The notes: a model not told the origin generated them from the sequence alone. 64,000 nucleotides of DNA from Pseudonocardia alaniniphila (GCF_022524485.1 NZ_JAKXMK010000043.1:30573-94572), one strand, 5' to 3'. Shown: positions 8,352-16,559, counted from the first letter of the stretch. A program made the numbers and translations.

Positions 8352-8865
8352 CCGCCCGCGCCTGGTCCTGGCTGCTGATCGTCCTCGACGGCCCGAGCTC
8401 GACCGTGATCATCCAGAATTCCTGCGGCCGGAAGCAGGAGGGTGAATGTGGGCGGGTCCGGCCGGCGAGCAACAGCCGGCCACCTTCGGCCTGGGCAAGG
8501 CGGCGGGCCGATGGGAGACCGATTCCATTTCCGCTGCGCCGTTCCGCCCTGCGCGCGAACAACACATCCGTGGGCTCGCGGATGCCCGAGCCCACGTCCG
8601 ACACGTCGATCGCCACAGCGTCAGGGGCATCGCGCACCGTGACGTCAACGGTGCCCACGCCGTGAGTCAGCGCGTTGTCGATGAGGACTGCGAGTACTTG
8701 CCGGATCGCAGCCGTAGAGCCCAGGGGCTCCTCCCCGGAGCCCCTCGAGCTGACGCGGAGGTCGCGGTTCTGCAGCGCGAGACGGCCGACTGCACCCGTG
8801 GGAGTCCGAGGGGCGCCCCATCCGCTGCGAACGCGGCCGGACACTACGACAGGGACGACCGTCAT
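8332..8865 (-). pseudogene. Histidine-kinase ATPase-domain remnant, inverted relative to the response regulator
   Basis: The minus strand encodes a recognisable HATPase_c domain: N-box VLAVLIDNALTHG, G1 box DVGSGI and G2 box GNGIGLPSARRLAQAEGG. It reads into the 3' end of the response-regulator gene and has no HisKA phosphoacceptor helix, HAMP or sensor domain. Bases beyond 8865 show no continuation of a kinase in any frame. In two-component operons the kinase normally follows the regulator on the same strand, so this looks like a rearranged and truncated gene. A small stand-alone ATPase is possible but less likely. Confidence 0.6.
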
Positions 8866-8940
8866 GTCGCCCGCGGACGCCCGGGCGGGTTACGCCGGCT
8901 GGGCCTCGTTACATGCAATCGGGGGACAGATCCCACGGCC

Positions 8941-8975
8941 TGGTAAGTAAACGTATATTTGTGATCGTTTTACCA
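8941..8975. promoter_or_regulatory. AT-rich island with interrupted inverted repeat upstream of the carrier/beta-helix gene
   Basis: TGGTAAGTAAACG (8941-8953) and CGTTTTACCA (8966-8975) form an inverted repeat if three bases of the left arm bulge out. The surrounding 60 bp are far more AT-rich than the window. This is the only such patch between the kinase remnant and the large gene starting at 9174, so it is the likely promoter/operator region of that gene. The remainder of 8866-9173 shows no other feature. Confidence 0.4.
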
Positions 8976-9173
8976 GACACTTAACTGTTGAACGCTACTC
9001 GAACCTACGGTGGGTAGAGCAAGCCTCTGTGCCACCTGCAGCAGCCTGCCCTGGTCAGCCCGATGGGGCTGGGCCTCGTCAAATGTGGCGCTTCCGGGGC
9101 GGGGTGGGAGAGGGCGCTTGTCGGATCCGTAACGCGGGGGCATTTCTCGATCTCTTCCAGAGGAGCTCATGCG

Positions 9174-11747
9174 GTGGAGAACCTTATCAAGGGATTTCCG
9201 GTCGACCTCGCCGAGTCGTCGCCCATTCACAATGGGCGGATCGTTTCGAGAATCGATATCGGCGAGGCCTTCGCGGAGAAGTTGGCCGGTATCCTGGATG
9301 TCGATGAAGTGGCAGTGGACGCCGACTTCTTCGGCGATCTCGGTGCCGACTCCATGGTGATGGCACGGTTCTGTGCGTGGGCGAGGAAGCGGCCGGACCT
9401 CCCGAACGTCTCGATGAAGGAGATTTATCGCCATCCGACGGTACGTGATCTGACGAAAGCGCTCGCCCCACCCGTTTCTCCTCTCGAAGAAGACCTGGAA
9501 AGGAACGTGGCGCTGAGGGCGGAGGCGGCACCCGCACGCAGGGCGGAGTACATCCTGTGCGGAGCGTTGCAGTTGCTCGTCTTCCTCGGATACTCCTACC
9601 TCGTCGGTGTCGTCGGCGATCTGAGTTATACCTGGATCTCGGCTGCAGCCGGTGTGGGCGAGATCTACTTGCGGTCGGTCCTGTTCGGGGGTGCGGCCTT
9701 TGTCGGGATGTGCACGCTTCCGATCGCGGCGAAATGGATCCTGATCGGGCGGTGGAAGCCCCGAGAGATCCGCGTATGGAGCCTGGCTTACGTCCGATTC
9801 TGGATCGTCAAGACCTTGATCCGATCGAACCCGCTCCTCGTGGCCATCGGCGGCCGATCGCGATCGAGCACGGCGTCGCCACTGCTCAACCTCTATCTGA
9901 GGGCGTTGGGCGCGAAGATCGGCCGTGGTGTCGCGATCTTCTCCCGCAACATCCCTGTCTGCACCGACCTGCTCACGATCGGGGCGGGTACGGTCGTCCG
10001 CAAGGACTCGTTCATCTCCTGCTATCGCGCTCACAACGGCATGATTCAGACCGGCGTGGTCACGCTGGGAAAGAACGTGTTCGTCGGTGAGATGACGGTG
10101 GTCGACATCGATGTGTCGATGGGCGACGGCACTCAGCTCGGCCACTCCTCGTCGCTGCATGCCGGGCAAGCCGTGCCGGCCGGTGAGCGTTGGCACGGGT
10201 CCCCTGCGCAACCGGCCGAGGTCGATTACTGCACGGTCACCCGCGCTGACGGTGGCAGCCTGAGAAGCGCTCTGTACGGGTTCGCGCAACTGCTGATCGC
10301 GTTTGCTGTGTACGTGCCGCTGGCCGTTGGTGGCGTGATCCTGCTGCTCGTCGAGGTTCCGCAGCTCAACGGGCTCCTGAACCCGGCGTCGGCAGTGTTC
10401 TCGGCGTGGACGTACTACGTCGACATCCTGATCGCCGGCACGGTGCTCTTCTTCGGATTCGTGATCTTGGGCCTACTCGTCGTCGGCTCCGTGCCACGCC
10501 TGCTGAATCTCGCGATCAAGCCCGATCGGGATTACCCGCTCTACGGTTTCCATTACGGGATCCACAAGGCGATTGCGCGAATGACCAATGTCAGGTTTTT
10601 CACCTGGCTCTTCGGGGACAGCAACCTCGTCGTCCATTATCTGCGATGGATCGGTTACGACCTTCCGGCGGTGGTGCAGACCGGGTCGAACTTCGGCATG
10701 GAGGTACGGCACGAGAGCCCATACCTGGCCACTGTCGGCAGCGGCACGGTGGTCGCCGATGGTCTCTCGATCATCAATGCGGAGTTTTCCAACACGTCCT
10801 TCCGTCTCTCCCGGGCGACGGTCGGGTCCAACAGCTTTCTGGGGAACAACATCCCCTACCCCGCGCAGAGCACTGTGGGCGACAACTGCCTTCTGGCCAC
10901 CAAGGTGATGGTGCCCGTTGCCGGCGAGATTCGGAAGAACACCGGGCTCCTGGGATCGCCCAGCTTCGCGATCCCGCGCTCCGTCCAGCGGGACGGCATG
11001 TACGACGACATGGTTGCAGATGGAGGACTGCATCGTCGACTCGCCGCGAAGAGAAGGCACAACGTCGTCACCATGGCGCTATATCTGTTGGTCCGCTGGA
11101 TATACGCTCTCGGGCTCACTCTCCTGCTTGCCGGGATCCTGGAATTCTATGACAGGAGGAACGAGGCTGCAATCGGGCTGGTCGGCGCCATCACGCTTCT
11201 GTTCACCATCGCCTACTGGATACTGGTCGAGCGTATTGTCGCGCGCTTCCGCAACCTGCAGCCGCGGTTCTGCTCTATCTACGACCCTGCTTTCTGGCGC
11301 CATGAACGATTCTGGAAGGTGCCCGCGGTGGCCTACCTCCAGGTGCTCAACGGAACCCCGTTCAAGAGCCTGGTGTGGCGCCTGCTCGGCGTCCGGATCG
11401 GTCGAGGGGTCTTCGACGACGGTGCCACGATAACCGAGCGCACCCTCGTCGCCATCGGCGATCATTGCACGCTCAATGCGTCCAGCAAGATCCAATGCCA
11501 CTCGCAGGAGGACGGCACCTTCAAGTCCGACCACATCGTGATCGGCACCGGGTGCACGCTCGGGGTCGGCGCCTTCGTCCACTACGGCACGTCGATCGGC
11601 GACGGTGCGGTGCTCGCGACCGACTCGTTCCTCATGAAGGGCGAGGAAATGCCGCGGAACGCAGTGTGGAGCGGAAACCCGGCTCAGGAAATCCGAGCCG
11701 CCCAGAGCGGATCGGCACCGGGGCCGGGAGCGCTTGCCCGAGCCTGA
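9174..11747 (+). CDS. Carrier-domain protein with Pls/PosA-type terminal region (6 TM, 3 beta-helix domains), no adenylation domain
   Basis: 857 residues from GTG 9174, chosen because AGAGGAG lies 8 nt upstream; an earlier in-frame ATG (9063) lacks this. Residues about 20-100 are a phosphopantetheine carrier domain with DFFGDLGADSM, the serine (~60) being the attachment site. Three pairs of membrane helices follow (about 124-190, 366-442, 632-690), each followed by a left-handed beta-helix of hexapeptide repeats (about 242-352, 502-604, 737-839). This matches the C-terminal region of epsilon-poly-L-lysine synthetase (Pls) and the TIGR02353 NRPS terminal family, but the N-terminal adenylation domain of those enzymes is absent. 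An amino acid would have to be loaded by a separate enzyme not seen here. The product is unknown. Confidence 0.75.
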   Translation: MENLIKGFPVDLAESSPIHNGRIVSRIDIGEAFAEKLAGILDVDEVAVDADFFGDLGADSMVMARFCAWARKRPDLPNVSMKEIYRHPTVRDLTKALAPPVSPLEEDLERNVALRAEAAPARRAEYILCGALQLLVFLGYSYLVGVVGDLSYTWISAAAGVGEIYLRSVLFGGAAFVGMCTLPIAAKWILIGRWKPREIRVWSLAYVRFWIVKTLIRSNPLLVAIGGRSRSSTASPLLNLYLRALGAKIGRGVAIFSRNIPVCTDLLTIGAGTVVRKDSFISCYRAHNGMIQTGVVTLGKNVFVGEMTVVDIDVSMGDGTQLGHSSSLHAGQAVPAGERWHGSPAQPAEVDYCTVTRADGGSLRSALYGFAQLLIAFAVYVPLAVGGVILLLVEVPQLNGLLNPASAVFSAWTYYVDILIAGTVLFFGFVILGLLVVGSVPRLLNLAIKPDRDYPLYGFHYGIHKAIARMTNVRFFTWLFGDSNLVVHYLRWIGYDLPAVVQTGSNFGMEVRHESPYLATVGSGTVVADGLSIINAEFSNTSFRLSRATVGSNSFLGNNIPYPAQSTVGDNCLLATKVMVPVAGEIRKNTGLLGSPSFAIPRSVQRDGMYDDMVADGGLHRRLAAKRRHNVVTMALYLLVRWIYALGLTLLLAGILEFYDRRNEAAIGLVGAITLLFTIAYWILVERIVARFRNLQPRFCSIYDPAFWRHERFWKVPAVAYLQVLNGTPFKSLVWRLLGVRIGRGVFDDGATITERTLVAIGDHCTLNASSKIQCHSQEDGTFKSDHIVIGTGCTLGVGAFVHYGTSIGDGAVLATDSFLMKGEEMPRNAVWSGNPAQEIRAAQSGSAPGPGALARA

Positions 11748-11786
11748 TCCGGCAAGGATCGTCGCGCCTCACATCGAGAATGAGAC

Positions 11787-12167
11787 TCAGAGACGTTCCG
11801 TGGGCGCCGGGGAGCGGCGTGCGGCGATGAAGGACCGCACTCCCATGACGATGTAGATCACCAGCAGAACGAACATGATCGTACTGACGACAATCGCTGA
11901 CGGGCGCTGGGCGGTGCCGGCGAATACATCGCCGAGCTTGACCACGTTCATGAGCGATCCACCCGCACCGAGCACGGCGACGACCAGTGCGGCGTGGATG
12001 CTGTGGCGGCGCAGCGCCGGCCTGCGCGCGAGGGCGGCGCAGACCAGTAGGAGCAGGCCGACGAACGTGGGGATGAGCGCGGTGATGCTGGCAGCCCCGG
12101 TCGCGACGTACGCGACGATCCCCAACGCGGTGAGAATCCCGCCGATGGCGAAGGTGAGCCTCGTCAT
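11787..12167 (-). CDS. Small four-helix integral membrane protein
   Basis: 126 residues with four predicted membrane helices: LTFAIGGILTALGIVAYV, a second over ITALIPTFVGLLLLVCA, a third over IHAALVVAVLGAGGSLM, and VVSTIMFVLLVIYIVMGV. It has an ATG start with GGAG nearby. Proteins of this size and layout are widespread in actinobacteria, but I do not know a function. It is convergent with the carrier/beta-helix gene (39-bp gap) and divergent from another small membrane protein at 12349. Confidence 0.65.
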   Translation of the reverse strand: MTRLTFAIGGILTALGIVAYVATGAASITALIPTFVGLLLLVCAALARRPALRRHSIHAALVVAVLGAGGSLMNVVKLGDVFAGTAQRPSAIVVSTIMFVLLVIYIVMGVRSFIAARRSPAPTERL

Positions 12168-12348
12168 GCGCCACGCTCCTACGTGTTTCGTCCTGAATGT
12201 TCGATTCTACGCGCGGTGATAGCGACGCTTCGGGCAGGCCGCGCAGCGCGGCGGGGCGACTACGGTGGACGGCTGTCGTCGACGGCCTCGAACACCGTGG
12301 CGTTCACTCTCGGCCGCTCACGTTCCGCTCGAAGATCCGAAGGGCAAG

Positions 12349-12747
12349 ATGTCCGCCATGTCCGATCACGCTCCCCTGCCCAGCGGTGGCCGCAAAGTCG
12401 TAGCCGCTGTCTGGGCCGCAACCGGTGCGGTGCACCTTGTGCTGGCGTTGGAGGCCGCAGCCGGTCCTGTTGCGAATGCCGTCTCGTGGGTGCTTGCGGC
12501 TGCTGCCGTGGCCGGCGTCGTCGCTCTGCTCCTCCGTCCTCGCCGCGAGATCATGCTGGCCGCTGCGATCGTCGGGGCGATAGGAGTGGCGAGCTTCTTG
12601 GTGCCGTTGATCGGCCCGCTGGTGGGCTTCGGCGGCGCGCACGGCAACCCGGTGGGCCTCTGGTCGTTCGCCGGGTTCGTGCTCGACGCGCTGACCGTTC
12701 GGCTCGCAGCGTTCACGTTGCGCCGTGCTGCCCGGACCGGAGGGTGA
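12349..12747 (+). CDS. Small integral membrane protein
   Basis: 132 residues if ATG 12349 is used (a second ATG at 12358 is equally possible; AAGGG lies just upstream). Four hydrophobic segments are visible: VVAAVWAATGAVHLVLAL, VLAAAAVAGVVALLL, IMLAAAIVGAIGVASFLV and WSFAGFVLDALTV. No family was recognised. It ends 9 bp from the stop of the convergent VKOR gene. Confidence 0.55.
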   Translation: MSAMSDHAPLPSGGRKVVAAVWAATGAVHLVLALEAAAGPVANAVSWVLAAAAVAGVVALLLRPRREIMLAAAIVGAIGVASFLVPLIGPLVGFGGAHGNPVGLWSFAGFVLDALTVRLAAFTLRRAARTGG

Positions 12748-12756
12748 CGGCGGGCG

Positions 12757-13428
12757 TCACGAGACCAGCCCCACCCAGTACGGCCAGAATCGGACGGCGA
12801 TCAATGCGACGATCACGAGGAACCAGAGGCTGAGGATCGCGCTGTGGTAACGCGCGATGTGCGCTGCTGCTTGTTGCCATCTCGCGCGGATCGGTAGGTG
12901 ACCTGCAGTCAGGTTGTGCAAGGTGACGTACCAGAACATCGTGATCGTCACGACCCACACGATCATGCAGTACGGACACAGGGCGCCGATGCTGTAGAGG
13001 CTCTGGCCGATCAGCCAATGCACGAAGAAGAGGCCGGCGGCAGCGCCCAACTGCAGTCCCAGCCACACCGATCGTGGAACGGCGCCGCCGACGACCGTGA
13101 CAACACCGATGGTGGTCACGATGGGAAACGCGACCACGCCGATCAATGGGTTGGGGAACCCGAGAACCTCGGCCTGTGGCGATGTCATGACCGAACCGCA
13201 TGACAGCAGCGGGCTGATGCTGCAGCTGGGTACGAAGTCGGGGTCCTTCAGGAGCGAGATACGGTCGAGGATGAGCGCGAATGCGGCGACGGTGCCGAGC
13301 GCGCCGCCCGCCGTCAGGATCCACGCGGTTGCGCGTGACAGGAATGTGACGAGGCCGGTGTCTGCGACGTTTCTGTGACGCTGAGCCGTAGTGCTCGCTT
13401 CGCGGGTGTCCGCATCGGTGGAAGTCAC
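12757..13428 (-). CDS. Vitamin K epoxide reductase (VKOR) family membrane oxidoreductase
   Basis: 223 residues with the VKOR layout: a first TM helix, an extracytoplasmic loop with two cysteines (C69 and C77 in SCSISPLLSC), three further helices, the active-site CPYC (C151/C154), and an extra C-terminal helix. Bacterial VKOR re-oxidises a DsbA-type partner and passes electrons to menaquinone, supporting disulfide formation outside the cell. All four catalytic cysteines are present. It has a GTG start with GGGTGAG upstream. It lies 12 bp after a DsbA-like gene on the same strand, which fits a dedicated VKOR-DsbA pair. Confidence 0.9.
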   Translation of the reverse strand: MTSTDADTREASTTAQRHRNVADTGLVTFLSRATAWILTAGGALGTVAAFALILDRISLLKDPDFVPSCSISPLLSCGSVMTSPQAEVLGFPNPLIGVVAFPIVTTIGVVTVVGGAVPRSVWLGLQLGAAAGLFFVHWLIGQSLYSIGALCPYCMIVWVVTITMFWYVTLHNLTAGHLPIRARWQQAAAHIARYHSAILSLWFLVIVALIAVRFWPYWVGLVS

Positions 13429-13440
13429 GTCGACTCACCC

Positions 13441-14109
13441 CTACCGGTTGAGAGCAAGGTCGATCGCTGCACGCAAGTCGTCTCCGGACCGCACCCTGAG
13501 CTGCACGCCGTTCAGGTAGAAGGTCGGCGTGCCCTGGACTCCGGCGGCCTCCCCGTCGCGCTTGTCGGCGAGCACCCGTTCGAGAGTGTTCGGATCGGCG
13601 ACCGCACGGTCGTACGCAGCCATGTCCAACCCCATGTCGGCAGCGAAGCCGCGGAAGACGTCGACCTTGGATTCCCGCTGTTCACCCCACTGGGCCTGGG
13701 TCTCGAACATCCGCTGGTACATCTCCTCGAACCGACCTTGCCGGGCCGCAGCTTCCACCGCTACCGCCGCATTCTCGGCGTTCGCGTGGCTGGGGATGGG
13801 GAAGTACCGGGTGACGAACGTGACTCGGCCTGCGTACTCGTCGCGGAGCTGTTCGACCAGCGGGAACGCGGCTCTACAGGCTTCACACTCGAAGTCGAGG
13901 AACTCCACGAGTGTCACTCTTCCGTCGGCCGCCGTGGAGAGCCGGTGGCTGTTCTCCCGAACCAGGACCTCGGACGAGACGGGGGAGCCTGCGGATGCCT
14001 CTGCGCTCTCCGGTGCCGGTGTGCTGGGCCGGCTCACGAGAAGAACGAGAGCGAGTACGGCCGCTGCAACGGCCGCGACAGTGACGGTGACTTTGAGGTT
14101 CTTGGTCAT
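13441..14109 (-). CDS. DsbA-like thioredoxin-fold oxidoreductase, membrane-anchored
   Basis: 222 residues. An N-terminal signal anchor (VAAVAAAVLALVLLV) is followed by a short linker and a DsbA/Thioredoxin_4 domain. The active site is CEAC (C75/C78) in FLDFECEACR and the cis-proline loop is GTPTF. The enzyme would introduce or isomerise disulfides in exported proteins and be re-oxidised by the VKOR encoded 12 bp downstream. ATG start with AGAGAGG. It sits between VKOR and a TlpA-like gene in one minus-strand run. Confidence 0.88.
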   Translation of the reverse strand: MTKNLKVTVTVAAVAAAVLALVLLVSRPSTPAPESAEASAGSPVSSEVLVRENSHRLSTAADGRVTLVEFLDFECEACRAAFPLVEQLRDEYAGRVTFVTRYFPIPSHANAENAAVAVEAAARQGRFEEMYQRMFETQAQWGEQRESKVDVFRGFAADMGLDMAAYDRAVADPNTLERVLADKRDGEAAGVQGTPTFYLNGVQLRVRSGDDLRAAIDLALNR

Positions 14110-14143
14110 GGTTGGCCTCTCTGGAGGAAGCGGACGACGCCGC

Positions 14144-14761
14144 TCACGCGGGTTCTGAGGCGACTCGTTGCACGACCGAGAGCAGTTCGGATGCGCGAAC
14201 CGTCGTCAGGAAGACGGCGGCGACCCGATGCGACCGGTCGAGGACGAGCGTCGACGGAATGGTGTTGCGCGGGAAGCCGCGAAAAGCCGCCAGCGTGCGT
14301 CCCGGTTGATCGAACAGCGAGGGGTAGGTCAGGTTCCAATTACGCATGAAGTCGGCCGCTGCCTGCTGATCGTCGCGGACGGCGACGCCGAGAACGGTCA
14401 CGCCCGATGGCCGGGCGATGTCGTGCACCTCTTGCAGTGCGGGCGCCTCCTCCCGGCACGGACCGCACCAGGAGCCCCAGATGTTGACGACGACGACCTG
14501 CCCCGCGAAGTCGGACAGTGAAATGCGCTCGCCCGGCTCGGTCACGCTCTTCGCGGACATTTCGCCTGCACGGCCCCGGCTCGCCGGGGGATCGTAGAAG
14601 ATCGTCGTCTGGCCTCCGGGAGCGACGAACTCGAACGAGTCGCCGACGGCGACGGCGTCGGTTCCTGTTCCGCAGCCGATCAGCAAGAGAGCAGCCGCAA
14701 CGCAGAGGCCGCCGCGGTGGACCAGGGAGCGTCGACGTCGAATCACATGGGTGCCGGTCAC
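14144..14761 (-). CDS. TlpA/ResA-like thioredoxin-fold lipoprotein
   Basis: 205 residues from GTG 14761, preceded by GAAGG; a longer frame upstream has no ribosome site. A lipoprotein signal ends in LLIGC (C30). The TlpA-type domain has WCGPC (C99/C102), the following helix EEAPALQEVHDIA and the cis-proline segment NTIPSTLVLD. Such proteins reduce disulfides outside the membrane, often for cytochrome c or copper-site assembly. It lies 34 bp upstream of the DsbA-like gene, so one transcript would carry both an oxidising pair (VKOR/DsbA) and a reducing type thioredoxin. Its electron donor (CcdA-like) is not in the window. Confidence 0.88.
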   Translation of the reverse strand: MTGTHVIRRRRSLVHRGGLCVAAALLLIGCGTGTDAVAVGDSFEFVAPGGQTTIFYDPPASRGRAGEMSAKSVTEPGERISLSDFAGQVVVVNIWGSWCGPCREEAPALQEVHDIARPSGVTVLGVAVRDDQQAAADFMRNWNLTYPSLFDQPGRTLAAFRGFPRNTIPSTLVLDRSHRVAAVFLTTVRASELLSVVQRVASEPA

Positions 14762-14904
14762 AGGCTTGCCTTCGGTCGGCGGAAACGGCTGTGGAGGGTC
14801 CGGAGCGGGTTCATGAGGCATCCCGCGAAAAGCGGGCCATGCGCATGGCTCAGGCAGATGATCGGGAGCCGGGGCTGCCGGTCGTCCGGATGCCTCTGGT
14901 CTGA

Positions 14905-15288
14905 TCAGACACGTGTGATGCAGAGGGCCATGAGCCGGTGCCGACCTCGAAGCGACTTTCGCGGTGCCCACTCCCGGGGCCCGGCGGCGGCCAGGAATCG
15001 CGCCACTGCAGCGGCCGTGATCGTGACGAGAGCGGCGAGCAACGCCACCTGGGTGCCGGGATCGTCGCGTCTCGTGTCGCGACCGGCGACAGCGGCAGAG
15101 CTGAACTCGCAGACGACGTCGTGCCCGGTGTCGCTCTGGCACGAGATCGCGGCGGCCGGGACCGAAGGAGAGGCGAGGACGGCCTGGCACGTAAAGGCCT
15201 GAGTCAGGATCACCAGCGCGATGACGGCAAGCAGGCTCCAACGCTTCGCCACGGGACTGGCGGTGCTGGAGATCCGGCTGCGGGTCAC
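14905..15288 (-). CDS. Small two-helix membrane protein with extracytoplasmic cysteines
   Basis: About 127 residues from GTG 15288; the start is uncertain because no ribosome site is evident and the frame is open further upstream. The first helix (WSLLAVIALVILTQAFTC) leads to a loop with three cysteines (CQAVLA, SCQSD, VVCEF), then a second helix (VALLAALVTITAAAVARFLA). It is first in the minus-strand run with the TlpA-, DsbA- and VKOR-type genes, so the loop cysteines may be a redox substrate. No family was recognised. Confidence 0.5.
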   Translation of the reverse strand: MTRSRISSTASPVAKRWSLLAVIALVILTQAFTCQAVLASPSVPAAAISCQSDTGHDVVCEFSSAAVAGRDTRRDDPGTQVALLAALVTITAAAVARFLAAAGPREWAPRKSLRGRHRLMALCITRV

Positions 15289-15428
15289 GATGGTCGGAGC
15301 GTAACAAGCACCACTAAGTCCTGTTTGCGAAGGTTCTCCCTCGCGCGGGCCGGTACTTGCGTCCCCAGCGGGGATGCCCGGACGAGCGATGCCGCCTCGC
15401 GGCGGGCACCAGCTGTGCCCGCGGCCTT

Positions 15429-15447
15429 CCGATTGATCTCGAATCGG
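15429..15447. promoter_or_regulatory. Candidate operator of the CmtR-like regulator
   Basis: CCGATTGATCTCGAATCGG is a perfect inverted repeat (6-bp arms, 7-bp centre). It is followed directly by TAGCAT, a plausible -10 box, about 10 bp before the GTG start at 15463. An ArsR-type repressor bound here would block the promoter until metal binding. The transcript would be essentially leaderless. Confidence 0.5.
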
Positions 15448-15462
15448 CGCTAGCATCGCCTT

Positions 15463-15846
15463 GTGGCGATGGATTGTTGTGGGCGGGATCTCGGGCCGGC
15501 GGTGGCGTTGTTCCGGTCCCTCGGCGATCCGACGCGGCTGGCGATCGTCCGGCGGCTGGCCGAGGGTGAGGCCCGGGTGGTGGACCTGACCCGGGCGTTG
15601 GGGTTGGCGCAGTCGACGGTGTCGAAGCACCTGGCCTGTTTGCGGGACTGCCGGCTGATCGACTATCGCGCCGAGGGGCGGCAGTCGTTCTACTCGCTGA
15701 CCCGGCCCGAGTTGATCGACCTGTTGCGCAGCGCCGAGGCGTTGCTCGTCCAGACCGGAGAGGCGGTGGCGCTCTGCCCCGTCTACGGCGAACCCACCGG
15801 CATCTCGGAGATCGCGGTGGCGGATGCGGCCGAGGCGGCGTCGTGA
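15463..15846 (+). CDS. ArsR/SmtB-family metal sensor, CmtR-like
   Basis: 127 residues, winged helix-turn-helix repressor with recognition region QSTVSKHLACLRDC. Cysteines lie at 59 and 63 in the DNA-recognition helix and at 105 near the C-terminus. That spacing closely matches the C57/C61/C102 ligands of Mycobacterium tuberculosis CmtR, which senses Cd(II)/Pb(II). Two extra cysteines occur at the N-terminus (MDCC). The gene overlaps a CDF-type transporter by 4 bp (GTGA) and has a palindrome over its promoter. This makes a self-contained metal-efflux switch. The sensed metal (Cd, Pb or another soft ion) is inferred from the cysteines. Confidence 0.85.
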   Translation: MAMDCCGRDLGPAVALFRSLGDPTRLAIVRRLAEGEARVVDLTRALGLAQSTVSKHLACLRDCRLIDYRAEGRQSFYSLTRPELIDLLRSAEALLVQTGEAVALCPVYGEPTGISEIAVADAAEAAS

Positions 15847-16559
15847 GCGTCCCAGGGGTGACGTCCGTCCGGCGGGCCGTGCTGCACCGGCGGATCCGGT
15901 GGCTGGTCGCGGCGACGATCACCTACAACGTGATCGAGGCGGTCGTGGCGATCTCCGCCGGCACGGTCGCGGGCTCCATCGCGCTGATCGGGTTCGGGCT
16001 GGACTCGGTGATCGAGGTCAGCTCAGCCGCCGCGGTGGCCTGGCAGTTCGCCGGCCCCGACCCGCAGCGGCGGGAGAAGGTGGCGCTGCGGGTGATAGCG
16101 GGCTCGTTCTTCGCCCTCGCCGCCTACGTCTCGGTCGAGGCGGTGCGCAACCTGATCGGTGCCGAGCGGCCCGCGCACTCGCTGGTGGGCATCGTGCTGG
16201 TCGCGATCAGTGTGGTCGTCATGCCGTTCCTGTCCTGGGCCCAGCGCCGGGCCGGACGGGAGCTGGGCTCGGCCAGCGCGGTTGCGGACTCCAAGCAGAC
16301 GCTGCTGTGCACCTACCTGTCCGCGGCGGTGCTGGTCGGGCTCGTGCTCAACTCCATGTTCGGCTGGTGGTGGGCCGACTCCGTGGTCGCTCTCGGCCTG
16401 GCCGTCGTCGCGGTCCGGGAAGGCCGCCAAGCCCTGCGCGGCGAGACCTGCTGCCCGCCCGTCCGCCTCGATGAACGCGATGACGATCCGGGCGGCGATG
16501 GCGACTGGCGATGCGCTCCGGGCTGCACCGACACCTGCTGCACGGGGGAGACCCGATGA
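15843..16559 (+). CDS. Cation-diffusion-facilitator-like metal transporter
   Basis: 238 residues, five or six membrane helices. The first is LVAATITYNVIEAVVAISAG, followed by the GSIALIGFGLDSVIEV segment in which an acidic residue replaces the usual CDF metal-site HxxxD pattern. A later conserved ASAVADSKQT segment and a WWADS motif also resemble CDF helices. The C-terminus is short and cysteine-rich (TCCPP, CAPGCTDTCC), unlike the usual zinc-binding cytoplasmic domain, and could bind soft metals. The gene overlaps the CmtR-like regulator at one end and the methyltransferase-like gene at the other (ATGA), so the three form one operon. Confidence 0.78.
   Translation: MSVPGVTSVRRAVLHRRIRWLVAATITYNVIEAVVAISAGTVAGSIALIGFGLDSVIEVSSAAAVAWQFAGPDPQRREKVALRVIAGSFFALAAYVSVEAVRNLIGAERPAHSLVGIVLVAISVVVMPFLSWAQRRAGRELGSASAVADSKQTLLCTYLSAAVLVGLVLNSMFGWWWADSVVALGLAVVAVREGRQALRGETCCPPVRLDERDDDPGGDGDWRCAPGCTDTCCTGETR

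Noticed and set aside
9063..9173. Longer N-terminus for the carrier/beta-helix protein starting at ATG 9063
   Set aside because: No ribosome site at 9063, whereas AGAGGAG precedes GTG 9174 at ideal spacing.
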